Below, in pieces: positions 54,101-61,676 of a stretch of 63,190 nucleotides of DNA. This DNA is from Bacteroidota bacterium. GTDB lineage: Bacteria; Bacteroidota; Bacteroidia; B-17B0; Aurantibacillaceae. The translations under genes were made by a program, and so were the position numbers. How positions within the stretch are numbered: position 1 is the first letter of the stretch; each line of letters begins with the position of its first letter. The notes beneath the pieces were generated by a model that ran no database searches, was not told the origin of the DNA, and saw only the letters and a list, made by a program, of their open reading frames with translations. Location: positions 59,256-122,445 of the forward strand of contig JACDED010000001.1 in the NCBI GenBank assembly GCA_013816615.1, written 5' to 3'.

Positions 54101-54248
54101 AAACCGCTTCTAAAATACCTTTTGGTATAGAGGGATTTATTGAATATGCTTTTTTAAATACTTTTGAAAAAGGATTTTCGATCAAGAGATCATTTGCGTT
54201 TGAAAGAAAAAAAGTAAAAGAAAAAAGAAAAGTAAAGATCTGTTTCAT
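51177..54248 (-). CDS. Secreted N-acetylmuramoyl-L-alanine amidase with CUB domain and T9SS tail
   Basis: 1023 residues with signal peptide. About 245-400 is a zinc amidase_2/PGRP domain: AVTIHFVQGTYAGCISWFQN, ASAHYVVRSSDGQVTQMV, KAWHVGSENPYTVGIEHEGY and HTDPGPLWNW provide the His/His/Glu and Asp ligands. A CUB-like domain (about 415-525) follows: SFYDSGGASANYSNDERKFW ... FNLESGYDNLFIYNGG ... ATTAAGWSANF. Then a jelly-roll/LamG-like module and an Fn3 domain, and a type A T9SS signal (VVFPNPFSDQINFKLYN ... YFLKVEIDGKAFYKKLLKE). It probably lyses other bacteria's peptidoglycan outside the cell. Confidence 0.88.
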   Translation of the reverse strand: MKQIFTFLFSFTFFLSNANDLLIENPFSKVFKKAYSINPSIPKGILEAVSFTQTRFQHLNNSGEPSCIGYPQTFGVMGLVQDGKNYFRNNLSRVSQLSGFPEEAIISSPETSVLAYAKAFNILQTQQHVFSPDLSKYKSILIDLSELPVSNDLQNNFALNVHLYQIYWFLANSEFQDLYDFPDHKIDLPKIFGDNYNVLNSKNVAISKTSILSNTGEAYKITSTANVMSPDYPSALYTPAGSCNYSSRNGTQISAVTIHFVQGTYAGCISWFQNCSASASAHYVVRSSDGQVTQMVLESAKAWHVGSENPYTVGIEHEGYISTASWFTTAMYNSSAALSKDICTSNSINTLRTYYGPGCSGTSSQCLQGSCVKVKGHQMNPNQTHTDPGPLWNWAKYYKLINNTYSITATYSTTTGSFYDSGGASANYSNDERKFWLFTKPATTNITLSFTSFNLESGYDNLFIYNGGSINSPLIGQYSGTINPGPVTSVNDSVLVEFRSDCATTAAGWSANFIMNGTVTPTQPDVIAPTTNVNTTNAWEVTAFTSTITDVDNVGGSGVEKGYYQVIDFNGTEWRANYTKGFLADNFDNAIHPEWTPTVGIWGISGNALVQTDEVSTAAGNTNIYAALTQSLSNRYMYHFLAKFEGSGTTRRAGLHFACDNPNLPNRNNSYFVWFRLDDQKVEIYKTVNDVIGTPKVSLTHTFSAGQWYDIKVVFDRITGKISVYWNNGLVATWTDTAPYQNGSYVSFRSGNCKFSIDEIKVYRSRAGSVNVNVGSGFANEMRYLNPSPTQNAGKIKSICQDSAGNLSSIYFHDVNVDWTPPTNIAFVNDGPGADIVTINTTDSLRANWGTSVDTNSAIYRYWYSIGTTPGATNTQTWTTNWAATSVTANTLTLAQGVVYYFNIKAENGAGLFSNIISSNGQKVDTSTINIGIKENADLIGLVVFPNPFSDQINFKLYNAKDSKIKIALIDILGKQLKAIELKEGSGGIEQKFTVKDLDLKGGNYFLKVEIDGKAFYKKLLKE

Positions 54249-54465
54249 ATGTAGGTTTTATTGCTTTTTAATTATCATATGGTTTATCCAGTTTAGTTAT
54301 TTGCGTTTGCGTTTTGGCAAACATGGATAATTTATGTTTAAATTTAATGATTGAAGATAAAAAAATTAAACTGAACCGAGCCAGAAAATGCAAGCGAAAT
54401 TGCTTGATTTTACTTGTTAAACGGCTTGGATCACAGCATTAACAGGCACTAAATCGATTTTAGTT

Positions 54466-55467
54466 TTACTCCTTATCTTTTTTAAAGAAATTGTTAAGTA
54501 ATTTCTTTGCAGAAGAAAAAGGTTGAAAGTTTTGATCTTTGTCTGATCTTAATTTTTCAATTGTAGAATTTATTTTTGGGTCGGAATAAAATTTTTGTTT
54601 TAATTGCTCGTCGATCGTATTTAAAAAAAGATCGAATTGTTGATCTTTTCTTTTTTGCTGAAAGAAATTATTTGAGATAGTAAAATTCTTATACTCGTCT
54701 ATCATTTTAAAAATGGTATCAATACCTTTATTTTCAGTACTGGAGCATACCAGTGTTTTAGGGATCCAACCACTTTCTGAAGCCTGGAATAAATGCATGG
54801 CATGCGCGTACTCAGACCTTGCTGCTTTTGCTTTTTCTAAATTTGCGCCATCTGCTTTTGTTATTACCAACGCATCAGCCATTTCCATAATACCGCGTTT
54901 AATACCCTGGAGTTCATCCCCGGCACCTGCCAACATAAGCAATAAAAAGAAATCAGTAATTTTACTTACTGCAATTTCACTTTGCCCTACCCCAACGGTT
55001 TCTATAATTACAAAATCAAAACCTGCCGCTTCACATAATAAAATTGTTTCGTAAGTTGCACGGCCAACGCCTCCCAAATTGCCGCTACTTGGCGAAGGAC
55101 GAATAAAAACATTTTTTTTAGTTGATAATTCTTCCATCCGGGTCTTATCCCCCAAAATACTTCCTTTGGTCTTATCGCTTGATGGATCAATAGCAAGCAC
55201 GGCCAATTTATGTCCGTTCTTTAAAACTTCATTTCCAAAACTCTCAATGAATGTACTTTTACCCACACCGGGAACACCAGTAATACCAAGGCGAAAAGAC
55301 TTACCTGTTCGTTCGATGATCCCATCAATTATTTTTTCTGCAAGTAGATGATGCTTTTCGTTTTGAGATTCAATAATAGTAATGGCTTTGCTTAAAATAG
55401 CAATATCGCTTTTAATAATACCATCAATATAAAATTGTGGTGGTTGATTATGAAAAGAAGAGGTCAA
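54466..55467 (-). CDS. meaB: Methylmalonyl-CoA mutase-associated GTPase MeaB
   Basis: 333 residues. Walker A GITGVPGVGKSTFIES, switch motif LAIDPSSDKTKGSILGDKTRM, IIETVGVGQSE, and VITKADGANLEKAK (NKxD-like). A GTPase chaperone that protects adenosylcobalamin-dependent methylmalonyl-CoA mutase, which connects it with the B12 uptake genes at 22028-26280. The mutase is not in this window. The start is TTG (55465-55467); a TAA precedes it in frame. Confidence 0.93.
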   Translation of the reverse strand: MTSSFHNQPPQFYIDGIIKSDIAILSKAITIIESQNEKHHLLAEKIIDGIIERTGKSFRLGITGVPGVGKSTFIESFGNEVLKNGHKLAVLAIDPSSDKTKGSILGDKTRMEELSTKKNVFIRPSPSSGNLGGVGRATYETILLCEAAGFDFVIIETVGVGQSEIAVSKITDFFLLLMLAGAGDELQGIKRGIMEMADALVITKADGANLEKAKAARSEYAHAMHLFQASESGWIPKTLVCSSTENKGIDTIFKMIDEYKNFTISNNFFQQKRKDQQFDLFLNTIDEQLKQKFYSDPKINSTIEKLRSDKDQNFQPFSSAKKLLNNFFKKDKE

Positions 55468-55534
55468 TTTACATTAATTGTTTTTAATTTATTTTCTACA
55501 AAAACTCTAAGCCCTCATTTATACAAAGAAAATC

Positions 55535-55572
55535 TCTTAGTGTTTCTTAGTGTCCTTGTGTCTTAGTGGTTA
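55535..55572. repeat. CTTAGTG direct-repeat element
   Basis: Three copies of CTTAGTG spaced by about 10-21 bp, the familiar minus-strand CACTAAG repeat seen scattered through many Bacteroidetes genomes. It lies between amn and meaB. No coding potential. Confidence 0.5.
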
Positions 55573-55574
55573 AA

Positions 55575-56348
55575 TTATTCGAAACGTAAATGTTTAACAG
55601 AGATACCTTTGTTTTGTAATTCCTTTAAAGAATCTATACCAATTTGTAAATGATTGGTAACATAATCTGTCGTCACCTTTTTATCGCTCTCTTCTGTTTT
55701 TACACCTTCGGGGATCATTGGTTGATCACTTACCAAAAGTAATGCACCAACAGGAATTTCGTTATGAAAACCAACACTAAAAATTGTAGCAGTTTCCATA
55801 TCAATTGCCATTGCTCTTATTTCGCGCAAATACTCTTTAAATCGTTCATCATGTTCCCAAACCCTTCTGTTGGTTGTGTAAACAGTGCCGGTCCAATAAT
55901 CCAATCCTTTTAAACGAATGGTATACGAAATGGCTTTTTGTAAACTAAAAGAGGGCAGTGCCGGAACTTCCAAAGGCAAATAATCATTGGATGTTCCTTC
56001 TCCGCGAATAGCGGCAATAGGTAAAATAAGATCGCCAATGTTATTTTTCTTTTTAAGTCCACCGCACTTTCCTAAAAATAAAACTGCTTTAGGATGAATG
56101 GCCGTTAAAAGGTCCATTATTGTTGCGGCCATTGCGCTACCCATACTAAAATTAATTATGGTAATGCCATTGCTTGTTGCTGTTTGCATTGGTCTGTCGA
56201 AGCCTTCAACCTCAACATTATTCCACTCTGCAAACATCTTAACATAACCGCCAAAATTGGTCAGTAAAATATACTGTCCAAAATCTTCTAACTTTTTGCC
56301 GGTGTAACGCGGCAACCAGTTATTTACAATTTCTTCTTTACTTTTCAT
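55575..56348 (-). CDS. amn: AMP nucleosidase
   Basis: 257 residues, the short form typical of Bacteroidetes. Phosphorylase-fold motifs: INFSMGSAMAATIMDLL, AVLFLGKCGGLKKKNNIGDL, LPIAAIRGEGTSNDYLP and IDMETATIFSVGFHNEIPVGALLLVSDQP. Hydrolyses AMP to adenine and ribose 5-phosphate. Divergent from the HsdR-domain gene, with a 77-bp gap. Confidence 0.93.
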   Translation of the reverse strand: MKSKEEIVNNWLPRYTGKKLEDFGQYILLTNFGGYVKMFAEWNNVEVEGFDRPMQTATSNGITIINFSMGSAMAATIMDLLTAIHPKAVLFLGKCGGLKKKNNIGDLILPIAAIRGEGTSNDYLPLEVPALPSFSLQKAISYTIRLKGLDYWTGTVYTTNRRVWEHDERFKEYLREIRAMAIDMETATIFSVGFHNEIPVGALLLVSDQPMIPEGVKTEESDKKVTTDYVTNHLQIGIDSLKELQNKGISVKHLRFE

Positions 56349-56425
56349 CTTGCTTATATTTTGTAGAATAAATCTTCCTTAAAAATCAATTAATGTAAAT
56401 ATATTTAAAAAATATTTGACATACC

Positions 56426-56860
56426 TTGAACTTGCCATTAAAATACCCATTATTTAATACCAAACTCAAAAAACAAAAGGATCAAACCTTTATTTTTGAT
56501 GAGGTAAGAAAAAAATGGTTGCTTTTAACACCCGAAGAATGGGTACGACAACATTTGATCCACTTTTTAATTCATCAAAAAAAATGCCCGATTTCTTTTA
56601 TTTCTATTGAGAAAGAAATTATTTTAAACGATCTCAAAAAACGTTATGATATTGTTATTTATAACAAACAATTAAAACCTGTTTTAGTGATTGAATGTAA
56701 AGCACCTTATATTGAATTGGATGCAACAGTTGTAGAGCAAGCCTTACGATACAATCTTATTATAAAAGCAAATTATTTAATGATCAGTAACGGCGTAAGT
56801 GATGTTACTTTTAATAATTTAAATCAGCAGGTTAGTTTGCCTGATTACAACGACATGTAA
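56426..56860 (+). CDS. HsdR N-terminal-domain (PD-(D/E)XK) protein
   Basis: 144 residues. The pattern IFDEVRKKWLLLTPEEWVRQHLI, FISIEKEIILNDLKKRYDIVIYN and PVLVIECKAP is that of the type I restriction enzyme R-subunit N-terminal domain (HSDR_N_2), and D75, E90 and K92 form a PD-(D/E)XK nuclease site. There are no helicase domains, and no hsdM or hsdS next to it. In Bacteroidetes this standalone protein is widely conserved and unlikely to be a restriction enzyme; its function is unknown. Start is TTG at 56426. Confidence 0.85.
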   Translation: MNLPLKYPLFNTKLKKQKDQTFIFDEVRKKWLLLTPEEWVRQHLIHFLIHQKKCPISFISIEKEIILNDLKKRYDIVIYNKQLKPVLVIECKAPYIELDATVVEQALRYNLIIKANYLMISNGVSDVTFNNLNQQVSLPDYNDM

Positions 56861-56873
56861 TTCACGCATTTTA

Positions 56874-57132
56874 TTTGGGCGCCTTAACGGGCTGCTACAG
56901 GCTCGGCTAGCGCCTCGGTTGGGTGAGTGAAAAACTCACCCGAACTAAACCTTGCGCATCCCGGGCGCACTCCGCGTAAGCAAACAAAATGAAGATATAT
57001 TTCTGATTTTCTTGTCTATTCATGCAGCGCCAGCGGTATGAAAGGTTTAGTTCGTTTGCTTCTCACAAAAATATCCCCGGCAAAAAACCGTAGCGCTAGC
57101 GAAGCCTGTAATGGCGCGCCAGGGCGCCCAAA
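56874..57132. repeat. GC-rich nested inverted-repeat element (MITE- or REP-like)
   Basis: A 259-bp non-coding block, GC-rich against AT-rich surroundings. Its ends form an imperfect 47-bp inverted repeat: the left arm (56874-56920) begins TTTGGGCGCC and runs through TACAGGCT, GCTAGCGC and CGGTT; the right arm (57086-57132) has the same words inverted. Inside are a perfect hairpin GGGTGAG...CTCACCC (56921-56941), and CGAACTAAACCTT (56941-56953) paired with AAGGTTTAGTTCG about 90 bp away. No ORF of note. It lies between hsdR_N and the esterase gene, filling most of the 345-bp gap. Confidence 0.75.
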
Positions 57133-57205
57133 AATTATAATTTAATTTGAAGACTTTTTTTAATCAATCTTATCCTTCACTTTTATTTCACACTTAATAG
57201 TGTAA

Positions 57206-58336
57206 TTAGTCTTTAATAAACTTAACAACGCTTTGCTCATTACCGCTTTTTACATTCAGAAAATAAATTCCGGTATTAAGGCTGCTTACATCAACAGTAT
57301 TTGCAGTACTTTCAGAGATAATTGTTTTTCCAAAAAGATCGGTAACTTTTAAACTCATTTCAGCAACACCTTCTACATTTATTTTTTCGGTAGCAGGATT
57401 TGGATATACTTTAATATTATTTTTTAAAGAATTTTCGTTAAAGCCAAGTCCGGGTAAAAACTGAGCAAGGTTATATTGCCTAAAAAAACGCCAGATCTCA
57501 ACACTTGCATTAAAATCCTGGTTGGTGTTTGCAATTACAGGTAATGCGCCGGGCCATGAATGGCTGCCGCCGGTTACTTTAAATAATTCTACTGTAGCGC
57601 CTCCACTTACACCGCTTGTAAAAATTGTTTGTGTAGCAGTAGAATTATCTGTTGTACTTATATTGGGTACATTTATAGGAATTGTGAAGGTGCAATTATT
57701 GTGGTTCTTCCATTTTTTTATTACACTGTCAATTGGCGCAAAAGTGCCATCGCCATTATATGGAACAGTGTTATCATTTGTACCGTGAATCTCCATTACC
57801 GGAAACGGCCGTGTGGGTGCGCAGGTAGACCATACATTTAACATGCTGCCGGTAACAGATGCAATAGCTGCAATGCGATTTGGTAAATTACAAGCCAAAT
57901 AGTAACTCATAATTCCACCATTACTCATACCGCAACTGTAAACTCTATTAAGATCAATATTATAATTAAGGTTTAACGAATCAATAAGATCACTCATAAA
58001 CAACACATCATTCTCTGTTCCGCCAAAACCGGCATTCCAGTATTGTTGGCCAAATGGCGCTTTACCATCGGGACATACCATTAAAAATTTAGCCGTATCG
58101 GCAATTGGCATAAAGTTAGAGTAAGGCTGTTGCTGTGCAGAGTTAGATGTATAACCATGCAAGTTTAAGACCAGTGGTACCGCTTGTCCTGTATAACTAT
58201 TGGGCACATATAACCTGAATTTACGCATGATATTATTTGACTTAATACTATCAAGAATGGTTACTCCGTTTTGTGCATAATAAAAAAAGCCTGTTACTAA
58301 AAACAGGCTTGTTATTATAAGTTTGTTTAGTCTCAT
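57206..58336 (-). CDS. PHB-depolymerase/feruloyl-esterase-like protein with T9SS tail
   Basis: 376 residues. Signal peptide (LIITSLFLVTGFFYYAQ), alpha/beta-hydrolase of the LpqC/PhaZ type: LVLNLHGYTSNSAQQQ (oxyanion), CGMSNGGIMSYYLACN (nucleophile Ser), MEIHGTNDNTVPYNGDG (Asp) and GGSHSWPG (His). The C-terminal 70 residues (NIKVYPNPATEKINVEGVAE ... NTGIYFLNVKSGNEQSVVKFIKD) are a type A T9SS signal. It probably acts on an extracellular polyester or feruloylated polysaccharide; the substrate cannot be told. Confidence 0.87.
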   Translation of the reverse strand: MRLNKLIITSLFLVTGFFYYAQNGVTILDSIKSNNIMRKFRLYVPNSYTGQAVPLVLNLHGYTSNSAQQQPYSNFMPIADTAKFLMVCPDGKAPFGQQYWNAGFGGTENDVLFMSDLIDSLNLNYNIDLNRVYSCGMSNGGIMSYYLACNLPNRIAAIASVTGSMLNVWSTCAPTRPFPVMEIHGTNDNTVPYNGDGTFAPIDSVIKKWKNHNNCTFTIPINVPNISTTDNSTATQTIFTSGVSGGATVELFKVTGGSHSWPGALPVIANTNQDFNASVEIWRFFRQYNLAQFLPGLGFNENSLKNNIKVYPNPATEKINVEGVAEMSLKVTDLFGKTIISESTANTVDVSSLNTGIYFLNVKSGNEQSVVKFIKD

Positions 58337-58355
58337 AGGACTAAGATAAGAAGAA

Positions 58356-59477
58356 TTAATTATTTAGCATAACGGGCATTACCAACATTAAGATATCTTC
58401 TGCAGGATTAGCTTTATTATTTGGTAAAATAATTCCGGCGCGGTTTGGCGCACTCATTTCCAGAGTGATCTCATCACACTCTAAATTACTTACCATTTCA
58501 ACAAGAAAACGTGAGTTAAAACCAATCTCCATATCTTCACCAACATAAGTACAGGTTAATGTTTCGTGACCTTCGTTAGCAAAGTCCAGATCCTCCGCGC
58601 TAACGCGTAACTGACTGCCTGCAACCTTAACGCGAATTTGGTGTGTTGCTTTATTAGAGAAAACCGAAACGCGTTTTAATGCGCCTAAAAATGCGCTGCG
58701 ATCTACAGTTAATTTATTAGGATTCTGTTTTGGAATAACTGCTTCGTAGTTTGGATATTTACCATCAATTAAACGGCAAACTAAATTTACATTTCCAAAA
58801 CTGAATAAAGCGTTTGTTTTATTAAATTCTACTTTAACTGCATCATCAACACCAGATAATAAACTTTTTAAAACGTTTAATGGTTTTTTAGGCATGATGA
58901 AAGATGCAGAAGCGCCAGCTTTAGCATCGTTACGCGTGTAACGTACTAATTTATGCGCATCAGTAGCAACAAAAATTGAATTCGTTTCAGTGAACTGGCA
59001 AAACACACCGCTCATTACAGGACGAAGATCATCGTTACCTGTTGCAAAAATAGTTTTGTTTATTGCGTTTGCTAAAACATCACTTTTAATAATGATAGAT
59101 GATTGAGACTCTAAAGCCGGAAGCTTTGGATACTCTTCTCCGTTTTGACCTGAGATATTATAATCACCGGTCTCTGTTTTTAATTTTATAGAATGTTTTG
59201 TTTTATCTAAAATAAAAGAGATGGGTTGCTCCGGTAAATTTGCAAGTGCATCTAACAAAGTTTTTGCAGGAATAGCAATGCTGCCTGTTTCGTTAGATTC
59301 TACTTTTAAAGAAGTAGTAATTGTTGTTTCCATATCACTTGCAGAAAGCACCAATTCATCTTTATTGATCTCAAATAAAAAACAATCTAAAATCGGAATA
59401 GTATTATTTGAGTTTAAAACTCCGCCTATTGATTTTAAATGTTTTAATAAAGTAGATGCTGATACAACAAAATTCAT
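58356..59477 (-). CDS. dnaN: DNA polymerase III beta subunit (sliding clamp)
   Basis: 373 residues, the usual length. It opens MNFVVSASTLLKHLKSIGGV, has VATDAHKLVRYTR near the middle, and closes LPNNKANPAEDILMLVMPVM, matching the conserved C-terminal strand. Three domains of similar fold form the ring. A clear -7 box precedes the ATG, so it is expressed on its own, away from dnaA. Confidence 0.96.
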   Translation of the reverse strand: MNFVVSASTLLKHLKSIGGVLNSNNTIPILDCFLFEINKDELVLSASDMETTITTSLKVESNETGSIAIPAKTLLDALANLPEQPISFILDKTKHSIKLKTETGDYNISGQNGEEYPKLPALESQSSIIIKSDVLANAINKTIFATGNDDLRPVMSGVFCQFTETNSIFVATDAHKLVRYTRNDAKAGASASFIMPKKPLNVLKSLLSGVDDAVKVEFNKTNALFSFGNVNLVCRLIDGKYPNYEAVIPKQNPNKLTVDRSAFLGALKRVSVFSNKATHQIRVKVAGSQLRVSAEDLDFANEGHETLTCTYVGEDMEIGFNSRFLVEMVSNLECDEITLEMSAPNRAGIILPNNKANPAEDILMLVMPVMLNN

Positions 59478-59496
59478 AATAATTAGATTTAATCAA

Positions 59497-59504
59497 CAAA
59501 ATTA
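59497..59504 (-). promoter_or_regulatory. -7 promoter box for dnaN
   Basis: On the minus strand TAATTTTG, a match to TAnnTTTG, 19 nt before the dnaN ATG. Confidence 0.55.
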
Positions 59505-59549
59505 AAGTTAGCTACCTAATAAAAGGCTAAAACCAGCTTTAGTTTTAAA

Positions 59550-60593
59550 CTATTTTTTAACAGATGTTGCCGGTTTGAAATATGAGGGAGTGATCAGCAA
59601 TTTTCCAAATACGTAGTATTGGATGAGTGCCCACTCTTTATCATTTGCAAAACGCATGTATAGCCTATCCGGATCGGTTTGATAGGTAATACCATGTTCG
59701 GGAATTACCTCTCCCGTGGGTTGCTTGTTGTAGAACTTATATTCGCTGGTACTAAAGCCAGATGTAGTAGTAATACTGATCATACAAAACGGTTTAGATG
59801 CGGAAAGAGAATCGGTTAGTCTTTTATTTTTGCCAGTAATCAATACTTCGTAAGAAATGTTTTGAAAATATGCCAGGTATTGCTTCATTTTCATTTCATC
59901 AAAAGGAATTTCAACACCCTTAGCATTCTTTAATGAGAAAGAAGTAGTGCTATTAAGATCGATAGTGAATGAAGAATCACGCATATTAAAGTGCTGTATT
60001 TTAATTTGTTTTATTTGGGGTGGAATAAAGTTGATCACTAACCTATCGCGCCATTCATTTTCGACAGCAAGAAAGCGCGGTTTTAAAAAACCTTTAAAGC
60101 CGGGAATAAAACACAAGAAGGGATCTTTATAATTTTCGCCGGATTCGGGATCCGTTAAAAGCATATAAGATCCTTCGTGATCCTGACTTTCGTGACCAAC
60201 ATAATATTGTTTCACAAGCTTATCGCCGCTATAGATCTCCACTTTTAGAGCTGTAGAGGCCATATATTTTAATACACCCTCTTTTCCGGCTTTTGGCACC
60301 GGCATTTTAACTTCAATATGTTTTATTGCTTCTAACAGATTTAAAATAGCATCAGATCTGCAGGGGTATTTATTATTTACTATCCACCCTTTAGGAGTGC
60401 GGGTAACAGCGCAATTATTACCTTCCTTATCTGCAATAAATATTTTGGTAACAGCGGCAGTGTCTTTAAATTTAAAATCTCTCGCTTCTTCGTCAACGGT
60501 AGTTGAATTATGCTTTGATTTGTAAATAAAAACAGAAACCACTGCAAGAATTAATAAAACTGCAATGATAACAATTGAAGAAACTTTTTTCAT
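59550..60593 (-). CDS. DUF4340-domain membrane-anchored protein
   Basis: 347 residues. One N-terminal membrane anchor (VSSIVIIAVLLILAVVSVFIY), the rest periplasmic: DFKFKDTAAVTKIFIADKEG, RTPKGWIVNNKYPCRSDAIL, LKVEIYSGDKLVKQYYVGHE and a FLAVENEWRDRLVIN region. This is the DUF4340 pattern, a domain often beside gliding-motility gldG-type genes; here its neighbours are dnaN and a PorP/SprF gene. Function unknown. Confidence 0.8.
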   Translation of the reverse strand: MKKVSSIVIIAVLLILAVVSVFIYKSKHNSTTVDEEARDFKFKDTAAVTKIFIADKEGNNCAVTRTPKGWIVNNKYPCRSDAILNLLEAIKHIEVKMPVPKAGKEGVLKYMASTALKVEIYSGDKLVKQYYVGHESQDHEGSYMLLTDPESGENYKDPFLCFIPGFKGFLKPRFLAVENEWRDRLVINFIPPQIKQIKIQHFNMRDSSFTIDLNSTTSFSLKNAKGVEIPFDEMKMKQYLAYFQNISYEVLITGKNKRLTDSLSASKPFCMISITTTSGFSTSEYKFYNKQPTGEVIPEHGITYQTDPDRLYMRFANDKEWALIQYYVFGKLLITPSYFKPATSVKK

Positions 60594-60612
60594 TTTAAAT
60601 TAAGAGAAACGT

Positions 60613-61668
60613 TTATTTGAACTCGCTACGTGATTCAAATAAAGAGCTGGCTAAGTTATTGAAGCGGAAACCCACTTCAAAACCACCCGAATATTTGGTA
60701 GCATATCTGTATCCTGAAACATTTATATCATACGTTCCAAAGAAAGCCCAATCACCCGTTTCATAAATAAGGCCAGGGATGAAAGCATCATTTGAACGAT
60801 AGAATAAACCTAAGCCAATACCATTTTCGGTTTTCTGACCCGTTACTTTTGTTCCGGTGTTAACACGGAATTTTACATAAGAGCCGGCAACGATTTGCCA
60901 TGCTTTACCCTGATTATGATATAAAAAAGTTGGTGTAATTGTAAAGCGAGTATCCTCAAAATCAAAATGTGTTATAATGCTTGCAGTATAACGCCTTGGC
61001 ATTCTGTAAGAAGACCCGGGACCAAAATCCTGAATGGGCGTAAATAAATGAAACGCACCAAGAGACATTTTAATTGCCGTAACATCGTCGTGATCCTGAT
61101 CTGTTTTTACTTTACTATATTCATAAGCTGCTCCAACAGCAAAATCGGTAGTTGTAAACTGTCGGTATACAACCGTTTCACCAGTAGGAAGTGTATTATC
61201 AATAGTGTTACCGTCAAATTGAGAACTATATGTAAGTTTGCTATAATTGGCGTTGTTGGCAGAAACACCACCGGCAAGACCAACACTAAAAGCACTTCTT
61301 TTTCCTGTTTTAATAATACTGCTTACATTTAAAAGTGCGTTTGTTTTTTGCAGATCTGCAGAGCCGGCCTTATCATTAAAAATAGTTAAGCCTAATCCTA
61401 AAAATGCTTTACGCTTCCTGGTTTTAAATAAACCCCCGTCAACCGATATGGCAACAGTTTGAAAAGGTTTATTCATAGCTGCCCATTGACTGCGGTAATT
61501 TACGATAGCTCTGAAATAGCCATTGAAAAAACCTGTATTGCCCGGACTATTAAATAAGGGCGCTTCATTGATATTGGAAAAATGAATGTCCTGCGCGTTT
61601 ACTTTCGCAGTACAAACAATTATAAAGAAGCCTAAAATATATATTACTTTTTTCATAAAACTATTCAA
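60613..61668 (-). CDS. PorP/SprF-family T9SS outer-membrane protein
   Basis: 351 residues. Signal peptide, then the family opening QDIHFSNINEAPLFNSPGNTG, FNGYFRAIVNYRSQWAAMNKPF, and a barrel with AFLGLGLTIFNDKAGSADLQ and a C-terminal YSGGFEVGFRFNNLASSLF. PorP/SprF proteins sit in the outer membrane and hold T9SS cargo, usually with type B (CHU_C) tails. The gene directly upstream encodes such a CHU_C protein (9-bp gap), so they probably form a substrate-anchor pair. Confidence 0.9.
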   Translation of the reverse strand: MNSFMKKVIYILGFFIIVCTAKVNAQDIHFSNINEAPLFNSPGNTGFFNGYFRAIVNYRSQWAAMNKPFQTVAISVDGGLFKTRKRKAFLGLGLTIFNDKAGSADLQKTNALLNVSSIIKTGKRSAFSVGLAGGVSANNANYSKLTYSSQFDGNTIDNTLPTGETVVYRQFTTTDFAVGAAYEYSKVKTDQDHDDVTAIKMSLGAFHLFTPIQDFGPGSSYRMPRRYTASIITHFDFEDTRFTITPTFLYHNQGKAWQIVAGSYVKFRVNTGTKVTGQKTENGIGLGLFYRSNDAFIPGLIYETGDWAFFGTYDINVSGYRYATKYSGGFEVGFRFNNLASSLFESRSEFK

Positions 61669-61676
61669 CTAAAGTA

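Noticed and set aside
54249-54465. Hidden gene in the 217-bp gap after the amidase start
   Set aside because: AT-rich, with no ORF, hairpin or repeat worth noting.
56426-56860. Type I restriction system
   Set aside because: Only the N-terminal domain is present, with no helicase, modification or specificity genes.
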